Assembly (NCBI GenBank): GCA_029262795.1
Contig: JAJCYT010000035.1
Span: 1-64,000 of the forward strand
Source: Candidatus Fraserbacteria bacterium
Lineage (GTDB): Bacteria; Bipolaricaulota; Bipolaricaulia; RBG-16-55-9; JAJCYT01
DNA length: 64,000 bases
Direction of reading: 5' to 3'
In this document: piece by piece, positions 51,453-59,783 of the stretch
Layout: every line of letters starts with the position of its first letter
Numbering within the stretch: the stretch's first letter is position 1
Program-made: the position numbers and the translations under genes
Notes under the pieces: generated by a model
What the model was told of the DNA's origin: nothing
The model's database searches: none
Seen by the model: the letters and a program-made list of their open reading frames with translations, nothing else

Positions 51453-51834
51453 GACTGCTTGCATAATCCCGAAACGATCTTAGCATCAGTCCCAAACCAC
51501 CCAATATAAAGATCATCACCACAATAAACTGCCAAAGCTCCATGCGAAGGTAGAACTGCAAACGGCTGATCACTTCCACTAGGATGAGGCCAAGACCCAA
51601 TGCACTGACAATCCATCCAATTTTGCTTTTGTAATTGAAAAACAACAGCAACAAACCCAATCCAAGCGGCGCAAACACAGGCAAGGCTGATTCACCGATA
51701 TAGCGGCTCAACCAGCCTGCACGCTGTGTATAAACAATGATGGCATCTATTAACATCCATATGCCGCCAATAAACATCAAAAAGCCAATCCAAAAACTTT
51801 CGATGCCACCCTCAGTGCCGCCTGCACCTTTCAT
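51439..51834 (-). CDS. Four-helix membrane protein of unknown function
   Basis: The 131 residues form about four helices: FWIGFLMFIGGIWMLIDAII, APLGLGLLLLFF, IGWIVSALGLGLILVEVI and FIVVMIFILGGLGLMLRSF. No charged catalytic motif is present. A GGGAG site precedes the ATG. It is convergent with the HxlR gene (14-nt overlap). I do not recognise a family. Confidence 0.7.
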   Translation of the reverse strand: MKGAGGTEGGIESFWIGFLMFIGGIWMLIDAIIVYTQRAGWLSRYIGESALPVFAPLGLGLLLLFFNYKSKIGWIVSALGLGLILVEVISRLQFYLRMELWQFIVVMIFILGGLGLMLRSFRDYASSPKMP

Positions 51835-51994
51835 GAAACTCCCTCTTGACGCTTTAATTCATGGGTGATCATAAATCAAACCAATCTACTTGCCAAACAG
51901 ATTTCTACATGCTGAAAATATAGCATGGTACGTCATTTGCTGGATGGCAATAATGCAGAATTGATTTACAATGAAAAGAAGTGAGCAAGGAGCC

Positions 51995-54622
51995 ATGAAC
52001 GCACCTCAACAACGCCGACTCGCAGCCATCATGTTTACCGACATAGTTGGGTACAGTGCATTCACCCAACAAAATGAGGCATTGGCGTTAGAGCTGCTCA
52101 ACACGCATTTCAAGCTGCTTCGCCCTATCATCAAGAAATACAACGGTCATGAAATTAAAACCATAGGCGATGCCTTTATGGTGGCTTTTTCCAGTTCTTT
52201 GCAGGGTGTTCAGTGTGCCATTGAAATGCAGCAAATACTCTATGCACGCAACCTGACTGTGGAAGAACAAGAGCAAATCCACATCCGTATTGGCATCCAT
52301 TTGGGTGATATCGAAGAGCGTGACAACGATGCCTTTGGCGACGGTGTCAATATTGCATCACGCATTGAACCCTTCGCGGAAAAAGGTGGTATTTGTATTT
52401 CGCGCCAAGTGTACGATCAAGTCCAGAACAAATTGGATGAACGGCTGGCCAGTTTGGGCAATAAGTCGCTTAAGAATATCCAAACGCCTGTTGAAGTATT
52501 TAAGGTGGTGGCCTCCTGGGAGACATTTGGGCCGACATCACGTGAATCCACATTTGCCTCTACCACAGCAAAATTTGCTGTGGTAACTGTTTCTGTATTG
52601 CTCTTTGGGATGCTGGGCTGGTTTACGTATTCGGCTTTTCAGCCTGTGGCACGATCTAATGCTTCCGATTCTGGCATACCTGGGGTACAAACGTTGGCGG
52701 TGCTTCCATTTGAAAATCTGAGTGCCGATGAAGAAAACGAATATTTTAGTGATGGCATGACCGAAGAGTTGCTTAATGTGCTTGCCAAAAATGAAAATTT
52801 GCGCGTGCCTGCGCGAACTTCCGCTTTTGCCTTTAAGGGCAGGAACGAAAACATCAAAGACATTGGTGCAGCACTTGGTGTAGACAAAATCATCGAAGGC
52901 AGTGTTCGTAAATCAGGAAACAAAATTCGTATCACCGTGCAATTGATCAATGTGGAAAATGGATTTCACCTTTGGTCAGAAACGTATGATCGCGATTTAG
53001 AAGATATTTTTAAGGTTCAGGATGAAATTGCCCAAGCCATTGCGAGTGAACTGAAAGTGAAGTTGCTTGGGCAGCTGACTGCACCCACCAACAATGTAGA
53101 AGCCTATAATTATTATCTGCAAGGCCGCCACTTCTGGAACTTGAGAACTGAAGAAGGGTTTAGAAGTGCAATTGAGTATTTCAACTTGGCCTTGAAAGAA
53201 GATCCCAACTATGCCTTGGCACATGTGGGATTGGCAGATTCTTACAACCTCTCCGCCAGTTATGGCTATATGTTGCCTCAGGATGGCTATTCCTTGGGTA
53301 AGGCTTCAGCGGAAAAAGCTTTAGAATTAGATGAACACCTGGCAGAAGGATACACTTCTTTGGCCTTTGCAATTGAAAATTACGACAATGATTTCGAAGC
53401 TGCCGAAAAGGCTTTTTTAGAAGCCATTGAGTTTAACCCAAACTATGCAACAGCGCATCATTGGTATGCCCTGTTGCTCCGAAATTTAGGGCGTAACGAA
53501 GAAAGCATTCAACAAATTGAACGGGCTTTGGAACTAGACCCCCTTTCCCTCATTATCAATATGGCTGCCGGAACCCTTTTTGAAACAGAAGGTGATAAAA
53601 CAAGGGCAATTGGCCATTACGAAAAAGCGTTGGAACTGAACCCAATGTTTATCAATGCCCGCGCACGGCTGGCGACACTCAAACAGGAATCTGGAGATAT
53701 TGCAGGTGCTGAAGCCGATTTCAGGCTGAACATTGAACAGCATTCCGAAGATGATCGGGTGTATGAAAATTTTGGTCAGTTTTTGCGTTTCTCTGGGCGA
53801 ACTGAGGAAGCCATCGAACAATTTGAAATGGCGTTGGACTTTAATCCAAATTCTCTAGGCGCCTTAGGTGGCTTGGCAGGGATTTATGAAATGTTAGGTG
53901 ATTGGGAACAAGCAAACAATTTATTTGAGCAACGAATTAAGCTTGCCCCGAATGACGCAAATGGTTATTTGGAATATGCAGGTCATTTACTAGCCAGAAA
54001 TTTAAAGAAAGAAGCGTTGGCATTGGTCAATTCCTTGTTCGAAAAATTTCCAGACCACCCCGCACAACATTTGGCCCTGGGTAGCGTTTACAATTTCACT
54101 GGTCAGTTTGATGAAGCGATTGCGTCCTTAAATGAAGCGATTGACAAACAGATTTTGCTGAAATTTGTGTACACAGAATTGGCCAAAGCCTATCTGGGAA
54201 ATTCTCTTTACGAGGCTGCTTTACAAACGCTGGATAAAGCTGACAAAATACAAGAATACGATGCCAATACCAACTTTGGTGTGGCTACAAAGGCTGTCCG
54301 AGGTCGAGTATTGGCAGAGATGGGAGATGCTGAGGAAGCCGAGAGCATTATTCAGCAAATCCAAGACTCCCCCCCCATTTGGGGCACCAGCCGCGACTGG
54401 TTTTCAGCTCAGATTTATGCCGCATTGGGTCAAATTGATAATGCCTTTTTATATTTAGAAAAGGCTTTCGAACGTCTGGGTGAAAACATGGTTAATTTGC
54501 GTGTGATACAGGTATCGCCTGCATTCGAAGTTTTACACGGGGACCCACGCTTTGATCTGCTTTTAGAGAAAATGGGATTGATAGAAAAAATTTCTCAATC
54601 AATCAGCGTCTCAACCAATTGA
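51995..54622 (+). CDS. Class III adenylate/guanylate cyclase with TolB-like and TPR domains
   Basis: The start is ATG 51995, behind AAGGAG. Residues about 8-180 form a class III cyclase domain: IMFTDIVGYSAFTQQNE and TIGDAFMVAFSS hold the two metal-binding Asp, and RIGIHLGDIE and GDGVNIASRIEP follow. One membrane helix lies near 200-220. Residues about 235-360 form a TolB-N/FlgO-like domain (VLPFENLSADEENEYFSDGM, GVDKIIEGSVRKSGNKIRIT). The rest is about 12 TPR repeats (AIEYFNLALKEDPNYALAHV and others). It makes cAMP or cGMP, probably gated by partners bound to the TPRs. The lone cNMP-binding protein at 20510 is a possible reader. Confidence 0.93.
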   Translation: MNAPQQRRLAAIMFTDIVGYSAFTQQNEALALELLNTHFKLLRPIIKKYNGHEIKTIGDAFMVAFSSSLQGVQCAIEMQQILYARNLTVEEQEQIHIRIGIHLGDIEERDNDAFGDGVNIASRIEPFAEKGGICISRQVYDQVQNKLDERLASLGNKSLKNIQTPVEVFKVVASWETFGPTSRESTFASTTAKFAVVTVSVLLFGMLGWFTYSAFQPVARSNASDSGIPGVQTLAVLPFENLSADEENEYFSDGMTEELLNVLAKNENLRVPARTSAFAFKGRNENIKDIGAALGVDKIIEGSVRKSGNKIRITVQLINVENGFHLWSETYDRDLEDIFKVQDEIAQAIASELKVKLLGQLTAPTNNVEAYNYYLQGRHFWNLRTEEGFRSAIEYFNLALKEDPNYALAHVGLADSYNLSASYGYMLPQDGYSLGKASAEKALELDEHLAEGYTSLAFAIENYDNDFEAAEKAFLEAIEFNPNYATAHHWYALLLRNLGRNEESIQQIERALELDPLSLIINMAAGTLFETEGDKTRAIGHYEKALELNPMFINARARLATLKQESGDIAGAEADFRLNIEQHSEDDRVYENFGQFLRFSGRTEEAIEQFEMALDFNPNSLGALGGLAGIYEMLGDWEQANNLFEQRIKLAPNDANGYLEYAGHLLARNLKKEALALVNSLFEKFPDHPAQHLALGSVYNFTGQFDEAIASLNEAIDKQILLKFVYTELAKAYLGNSLYEAALQTLDKADKIQEYDANTNFGVATKAVRGRVLAEMGDAEEAESIIQQIQDSPPIWGTSRDWFSAQIYAALGQIDNAFLYLEKAFERLGENMVNLRVIQVSPAFEVLHGDPRFDLLLEKMGLIEKISQSISVSTN

Positions 54623-54990
54623 TCCACATTGGATTTTATCACTTCATAAGCCTTTTCAATATTCTCACTCACCAAGGGAACATCGTTCCAATGTGTAACC
54701 GTTTTCCCTGCGGGCACGTGAGACTCAATGTTACACTCCATCGAGACAATTAAATCTGCTTGTTGTAGATCTTTGGCAGTAAAATGCCGAGGTTGATGAT
54801 TCGAAACATCCACCCCATCAATCTTTAATCGATCAACCACTGCAGGAACCACTGCATCATAAGGGTCATCCCCTGCAGTAATAGCGTTGATTTTCAGCCC
54901 AGCTTCTGTGGCAGCTTGGTTAAAATAAGCTTCTGCTAGCACACTCTTTGCGCCATTGTGTGGGCACATAAACAAGATTGTTTTTGTCAT
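54595..54990 (-). CDS. Arsenate reductase/LMW-phosphatase-like protein with CX5K loop
   Basis: The low-molecular-weight phosphatase fold starts ILFMCPHNGAKSVLAEAYFN. The phosphate loop is C-PHNGA-K-S, so the Arg of the normal CX5R motif is replaced by Lys. The later strands (DGVDVSNHQPRHFTAKDLQQ, ADLIVSMECNIES) fit ArsC-type proteins. It is the last gene of the slyD-chrB-chrA unit, following chrA by 10 nt. Enzymatic activity is uncertain because of the Lys. It may be a binding or signalling relative tied to chromate stress. Confidence 0.82.
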   Translation of the reverse strand: MTKTILFMCPHNGAKSVLAEAYFNQAATEAGLKINAITAGDDPYDAVVPAVVDRLKIDGVDVSNHQPRHFTAKDLQQADLIVSMECNIESHVPAGKTVTHWNDVPLVSENIEKAYEVIKSNVDQLVETLID

Positions 54991-55000
54991 GATGATCCTT

Positions 55001-56365
55001 TCAGTTTAGAAAAAGTAATGAATATATCATCCCAATCAAAGCACTGGCAAGCAGGGTCCACATCATGCTCATCTTGAAACGAATCAAGGCCACAAACGAT
55101 GCAATGGCAATGAGCATTCCCATCCAATCTAGTGTTGACCAGTGGGGTACGGTGAGATGAATCCCGTTCCAAATAATGGTATCGACCTCACCAAATAGAG
55201 TATGGACTGAAAACCAGACAGCCAAATTGAGAATTACGCCCACCACGGCTGCAGTGATGGTGGACAGGGCTGCTGTCAATTCGTGATGTCCACGCAATGC
55301 TTCAACGTATGGGGCGCCTAAAAAAATCCAAAAGAAACATGGAACAAAGGTGACCCAAACGGTCACCAATGACCCAATGATGGCGGCTGTGGTTGAGTCA
55401 AAGGGAAGGGCATTTCGATAGGCGCCCATAAAGCCAACAAATTGGACAACTTGAATCAGTGGCCCGGGCGTGGTTTCAGCCATGCCCAAGCCATCTAGCA
55501 TTTCGCCTGGCTGTAGCCAGCCAAACGTTTCAACAGCTTGTTGTGCAATAAAGGCCAACACTGCGTAAGCACCACCAAAAGTAACCACGGCGGTTTGACT
55601 AAAAAATAATCCTATTTGCACAAACACGCTGTCCCAACCTAACCACATAGCCAAGCCAATTAAGGGGCCAAACCAAAGTGACAGACTTAAAGCACTCACT
55701 TGAAATGCTCGTTTGAGTGTTGGTTGAACCGGAGAACTGATCGCATCTCTAGCATCTTCTGTATCATCATGTTTGATGACATCAAATGCCTCCGGCCAAC
55801 GATGATAGCCAATAAAACCAACCAAGGCTGAAACAATAACAATCAATGGAAAGGGAATGTCAAAAAAGAAAATGGCAACAAATGCCAGCAAAGCAATGAT
55901 CATCATCCAAGAGTTCTTGATCACGCGTTTACCAATGTTGAGCAATGCACCTACCACCACTGCCATTACTGCAGGCTTAAGGCCATAAAATAAAGCTTGA
56001 ACAAAGGTCACATTCTGAAAGCTTGCATACAAAACGCTCAATCCCAAAATAGATAAAAACCCCGGTAACACAAACAAAGAGCCTGCCACCAAGCCACCTT
56101 TGACCCGGTGCAGCAGCCAACCTAAATAGGTTGCTAATTGTTGTGCTTCTGGACCTGGCAACAACATGCAATAATTAAGGGCGTGCAAAAACCGCCCTTC
56201 GCTGATCCAACCCTTTTCCTCAACCAAGTACCGGTGCATGACCGCAATTTGGCCTGCTGGTCCACCAAAGCTGTTCACTGCAATTTTGAGCCAGACTTTA
56301 GCCGCTTCCATAAAGCTCACTTGAAGTTTGTTGTTCGGATCAAAAGGCTGAGAAGGTTGTTGCAC
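55001..56365 (-). CDS. chrA: ChrA chromate transporter
   Basis: The start is GTG 56365, 2 nt after the chrB stop with GGGAAAGG upstream; the longer frame overlaps chrB. The two-domain CHR protein of about 454 residues shows the signature SFGGPAGQIAVMH in the first half and AVVTFGGAYAVLAFIAQQAVE in the second. FLHALNYCMLLPGPEAQQLATYLGW and ETTPGPLIQVVQFVGF are the matching PGP motifs. It exports chromate. It is preceded by chrB and followed by the CX5K protein. Confidence 0.95.
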   Translation of the reverse strand: MQQPSQPFDPNNKLQVSFMEAAKVWLKIAVNSFGGPAGQIAVMHRYLVEEKGWISEGRFLHALNYCMLLPGPEAQQLATYLGWLLHRVKGGLVAGSLFVLPGFLSILGLSVLYASFQNVTFVQALFYGLKPAVMAVVVGALLNIGKRVIKNSWMMIIALLAFVAIFFFDIPFPLIVIVSALVGFIGYHRWPEAFDVIKHDDTEDARDAISSPVQPTLKRAFQVSALSLSLWFGPLIGLAMWLGWDSVFVQIGLFFSQTAVVTFGGAYAVLAFIAQQAVETFGWLQPGEMLDGLGMAETTPGPLIQVVQFVGFMGAYRNALPFDSTTAAIIGSLVTVWVTFVPCFFWIFLGAPYVEALRGHHELTAALSTITAAVVGVILNLAVWFSVHTLFGEVDTIIWNGIHLTVPHWSTLDWMGMLIAIASFVALIRFKMSMMWTLLASALIGMIYSLLFLN

Positions 56366-56367
56366 AG

Positions 56368-57312
56368 TTAGCCTTTCCCGGGTTTGGAAATGGTTTGGTA
56401 TAAACCTTCGAACAGTGCAATACCATGCTGTTCCAATTGCTGATCGGTCCAATTCAATTTTAGCCAGCCGTTGAGCAAAGCCACTATGCCGCCGGCTTCT
56501 GAATGCACGTAGCGGCCATCCTGTAAATCGATGTCGTGGACGATTTCAGCCAGTTTTGACAACCCCTTTTGCTTGAGACCAAAAGACAGAATCATGACTT
56601 CAAATGTGCATAGATTGCCCATGTGGGTGAATGTGCCAGATTCAAAATCGAAACTGATTTCATTCTTTTGAGGCTTTGTCCGGTAGTGAATGACTGCATC
56701 AGGGTCAATAAATCGGCGAATCAGCCAGGCGCTGGCCAGGCGATCCACATGTGGCCTGGGGCGTGTGACCCAGTTTTTGTCCTTAAAATCCTTGAGGTAG
56801 GTGCGTTCAATTCGAGGATCATCACCAATATCTTCGGCCAACAGTTGAGTGAGTCTATTGATGCGATGCGCCAATCGTTCCCCGTCGGGGCTATGGAAAT
56901 AGTCCACCCGAAGCACAGTATCATGCTGAATCTGAAGCTTGTTCAAGATTTGTTTCAGGTCTGCCAGTGCATCTGTCTTGAGTTGAGTTTCTAACGCTGA
57001 AAGCTCTGTGTCAATTTGGGCATAGTCTTCAGCCCGAGCTTGATGAAATAACTTGATTACATCGGCCTCAGAAAGGTTTTCAAATTCAGCAACACGCATA
57101 ATCACCGCATCGCCATTGGATTGTTTAATTTCTTTTGCCAGCCACTGAAACGACTCCAAACATCCACGCTGGTCAGGCAGAACATACAAACCACTGCCTG
57201 CCATGGCAACAGCGCCAATTCGCCGCAAGCGCCGCCAAATAGCCACACGGGCGGTGGAGGCTGTTTGGCCTTTTGTTGACAATGAATAAGAAAACACTAA
57301 CCATTGATTCAT
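56368..57312 (-). CDS. chrB: ChrB chromate resistance regulator
   Basis: The N-terminal ChrB domain (WLVFSYSLSTKGQTASTARV, AIWRRLRRIGAVAMAGSGLY) and the C-terminal domain (WVTRPRPHVDRLASAWLIRR, FIDPDAVIHY, CTFEVMILSFGL, DGRYVHSEAGGIVALLNGW) are both present over 314 residues. In known operons ChrB senses chromate and controls chrA expression. It lies 51 nt after slyD. The start codon has no strong ribosome site. Confidence 0.95.
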   Translation of the reverse strand: MNQWLVFSYSLSTKGQTASTARVAIWRRLRRIGAVAMAGSGLYVLPDQRGCLESFQWLAKEIKQSNGDAVIMRVAEFENLSEADVIKLFHQARAEDYAQIDTELSALETQLKTDALADLKQILNKLQIQHDTVLRVDYFHSPDGERLAHRINRLTQLLAEDIGDDPRIERTYLKDFKDKNWVTRPRPHVDRLASAWLIRRFIDPDAVIHYRTKPQKNEISFDFESGTFTHMGNLCTFEVMILSFGLKQKGLSKLAEIVHDIDLQDGRYVHSEAGGIVALLNGWLKLNWTDQQLEQHGIALFEGLYQTISKPGKG

Positions 57313-57363
57313 TTCAATAGTGTAATAATTATTTCATATTCATGCAACAATAATTTCAATCAA

Positions 57364-57804
57364 TTAAGTGGTTTCGTGAATGGTGACCAATTCAATATCA
57401 AAAGTCAGCGTTTCGCCGGCGAGGGGATGGTTGAGGTCGAATACAATTTCATTTTCAGTCAACCCCGCAACGGTGGCAGGGATTTGTTGGCCGTCTTCCT
57501 GTGAAAGATGGAACTCTTGGCCCACTTTCACTTCCATGTCCTCCGGCAATTGGGTTTTGGGCAAAGGCAGCATCAGGTCATCGCGGCGTTCTCCATAGGC
57601 GTCTTTAGCTTCGAGGGTGACGGTTTTTTTTTCGCCCACTTCCATATCGACCACAGCCGCATCGAAACCGGCAATCATTTGTCCGGCCCCCACTTCAAAC
57701 TGAAGGGGGTCACGACCATGTGAGGTATCGAATACTTCGCCATCAGCTAATGTGCCTAAATAGTGAACAGAAATAACATGACCTTGCTGAACCTTTACCA
57801 TCAT
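57364..57804 (-). CDS. slyD: FKBP-type peptidyl-prolyl isomerase, SlyD type
   Basis: MMVKVQQGHVISVHYLGTLADGEVFDTSHGRDPLQFEVGAGQMIAG (residues 1-46 region) is the FKBP part. The IF insert-in-flap domain follows (KDAYGERRDDLMLPLPKTQL). The end is VFDLNHPLAGETLTFDIELV, a SlyD hallmark. The His/Cys-rich metal tail of E. coli SlyD is absent; the chain stops at ETT. It folds proteins as isomerase and chaperone. It heads the run of minus-strand genes leading to chrB and chrA. Confidence 0.92.
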   Translation of the reverse strand: MMVKVQQGHVISVHYLGTLADGEVFDTSHGRDPLQFEVGAGQMIAGFDAAVVDMEVGEKKTVTLEAKDAYGERRDDLMLPLPKTQLPEDMEVKVGQEFHLSQEDGQQIPATVAGLTENEIVFDLNHPLAGETLTFDIELVTIHETT

Positions 57805-57907
57805 GATCCCCCTGAGAGTATCTCAAAATTAATGCAGACACCCTACAAGATGGCTTTAAAAAATGCCACCAGAGAATTTAAGCGGGTTTGTAAAAGGCTA
57901 GAATGGG

Positions 57908-58195
57908 TTAGTCTGAATGATTACCAGCCATAGCAGGGTCGCTGTCTGGATAGCTATTCTTGGTAAGTTGACGGAAGCCAGTTCCATCAAAATTGATGAT
58001 ACAGACTTCATCATCAATAGGTGTAGGGCTACATTCCCAAACAATTTTATCGGATAAATTGGCATTGCATGAAAAAGGGAGTAAAATAGCAGAAGCTTTG
58101 GCGGTTTCTTCAAAGTTACAACCTTGAAGAAACGCCAGCACACCAGTAGAGAAAAAGCCGATGATGGCTAACTTAAAACCCCTAAATAACCTCAT
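57908..58195 (-). CDS. Truncated lipoprotein with TolB-like propeller start
   Basis: A lipobox LQGC at about residue 26 follows a signal helix. After 40 residues the text CIINFDGTGFRQLTKNSYPDSDPA matches one blade of TolB/PD40-type beta-propellers, but the frame stops at once after it (AMAGNHSD). Propellers need several such blades, so this is a fragment of a longer gene or a cut-down variant. No continuing blades are seen downstream in the other frames. Confidence 0.6.
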   Translation of the reverse strand: MRLFRGFKLAIIGFFSTGVLAFLQGCNFEETAKASAILLPFSCNANLSDKIVWECSPTPIDDEVCIINFDGTGFRQLTKNSYPDSDPAMAGNHSD

Positions 58196-58287
58196 GAAAC
58201 ACCCCTAACAAATTTTATGTCGTTATACAACGATTTGTTCTGGATATACAAATGTAATTCATGTGGCTAAGACGCTTTTTGATTTAT

Positions 58288-58983
58288 TTATGGAGTCAAT
58301 GCAAAATTCATCGCAGCTTGTGCATGAAGCTGTGTGGTATCAAAAACAGGCAAATCAGTGTCATCAGGATGAATGAGTAAGCCCACCTCAGTACATCCCA
58401 AGATAACGCCATCTGACCCATTCTGTTGCAAAGAATTGATGATGTCCAAATAAGAGTGTTTGGAGGACTCTTTGATGATGCCTTGGCAAAGCTCATTATA
58501 AATCACATCATGAACAAGCTTTCGCTCAGTTTCATCGGGAACGACCGCATGAACATTGTGTTTGTCTCGAAGCCGGCCTTTGTAAAAATTTTGTTCCATC
58601 GTGTATCTGGTAGCCAGAAGAATCGGCTTTTGGACATTTGTTTGTTTGATAACACTCGCTGTTGCATCCGCGATATGGATTACAGGTATATTGATGGAAT
58701 TTTGCACAGTATCAAACATCTTGTGCATGGTGTTGGTGCAAATGAGAATACATTCAGCGCCACCTCGCTCGACACGTTTGGCAGCATCGATCATTCGATC
58801 TGTTGCAGTATCCCAGTCGTTAGCAGATTGAAGCGCTTCAATCTCAGCAAAATCAAAAGACCACATCAAAAGCTTGGCGGAGTGCAGCCCTCCCAAATGT
58901 TCGCGAGCCAGCTCATTTAATAGGCGATAATAAACGGCAGTGCTTTCCCAACTCATCCCGCCAATCAGGCCAATTGTTTTCAT
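58288..58983 (-). CDS. Aspartate/glutamate racemase family protein
   Basis: The 231-residue protein begins MKTIGLIGGMSWESTAVYYR, the classic aspartate racemase start. The two catalytic Cys are in CTNTMHKM and LGCTEVGLL. The sequence RYTMEQNFYKGRL and a late HPDDTDLPVFDTTQLHAQAA complete the match. It converts L- to D-aspartate or glutamate (or a relative) without cofactor. GGGAG precedes the ATG. It is the last gene downstream of the terminase unit. Confidence 0.93.
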   Translation of the reverse strand: MKTIGLIGGMSWESTAVYYRLLNELAREHLGGLHSAKLLMWSFDFAEIEALQSANDWDTATDRMIDAAKRVERGGAECILICTNTMHKMFDTVQNSINIPVIHIADATASVIKQTNVQKPILLATRYTMEQNFYKGRLRDKHNVHAVVPDETERKLVHDVIYNELCQGIIKESSKHSYLDIINSLQQNGSDGVILGCTEVGLLIHPDDTDLPVFDTTQLHAQAAMNFALTP

Positions 58984-58992
58984 TACATCTCC

Positions 58993-59682
58993 CTAGGTTT
59001 GACAGGATGCCTTGATGCTGTTGCTGGAGTGCTGAACAAAACTAGGCAGGCCTTCTAATAAAGCTGGGTCCATATTTTGGGCGATGGTCAACACTTCCTG
59101 AGCGCTTTCACATTGACCTTTCAACAACTCTTGATCAATCCACTTACTAAGCAGCACCAATTTGTCAGCTTCCATCATCTGCATTTGATCGCGAGGCAAC
59201 CCATTTGAATCCAATGAAGCGACTGCTGTTCGATAAATACTTCGCCCCAGATCTAGTTTTCCCATTTTAAATGCAGCCCTGGCTTGAATCTTATGGAACC
59301 TCAATTTATCTGCAATTGAATGAACATACTTCAAAGCCAACCCGGCCAGATCAAAGCTGTCCTGATTGTAGCGAAAATCAAGGAGGGCTTCGGCCACCAC
59401 AGAAAATTCGATGGCTTGTGTCAGACCAGGGTCTTTCCGAATTTTTTTAAGCCCTTCAAAAACGGGGTCTGGCGTATTGGTGCTCAGAATGGTTTGAATT
59501 AAACCGCCCATCTCGGATTGCCATTGTGATTTACGAGCTTCTTCTTGTTCAAGGAAATCAGGCAGCCAAATAGCAAGAAACACCCCAAGGGTACCAATTC
59601 CCATCAATAACAAGAGCTTGATCAGTGAAGGACTATCAGATTCGGACTCATGCTCTGGTTTAGGTGGGATTAAATCACTCAT
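58993..59682 (-). CDS. Membrane-anchored helical protein of unknown function
   Basis: The start is taken at ATG 59682 (MSDLIPPKPEHESESDSP), since the longer frame runs into the terminase gene. One helix (LIKLLLLMGIGTLGVFLAIW) anchors about 180 residues of helical text that reads like TPR or other helical pairs: SQWQSEMGGLIQTIL, DLAGLALKYVHSIADKLRFH, KMGKLDLGRSIYRTAVASL and CESAQEVLTIAQNMDP. It could present a binding surface. It starts about 100 nt after the terminase stop. I do not recognise a family. Confidence 0.65.
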   Translation of the reverse strand: MSDLIPPKPEHESESDSPSLIKLLLLMGIGTLGVFLAIWLPDFLEQEEARKSQWQSEMGGLIQTILSTNTPDPVFEGLKKIRKDPGLTQAIEFSVVAEALLDFRYNQDSFDLAGLALKYVHSIADKLRFHKIQARAAFKMGKLDLGRSIYRTAVASLDSNGLPRDQMQMMEADKLVLLSKWIDQELLKGQCESAQEVLTIAQNMDPALLEGLPSFVQHSSNSIKASCQT

Positions 59683-59783
59683 TAAGTACAACTGTACTGG
59701 GCTGGTAATATAATCACAATATTTTTTTATTTCAAAAATCGTCAAAAATATTGCCTTAAAACAAGAGACTGATGAAGGCACAC

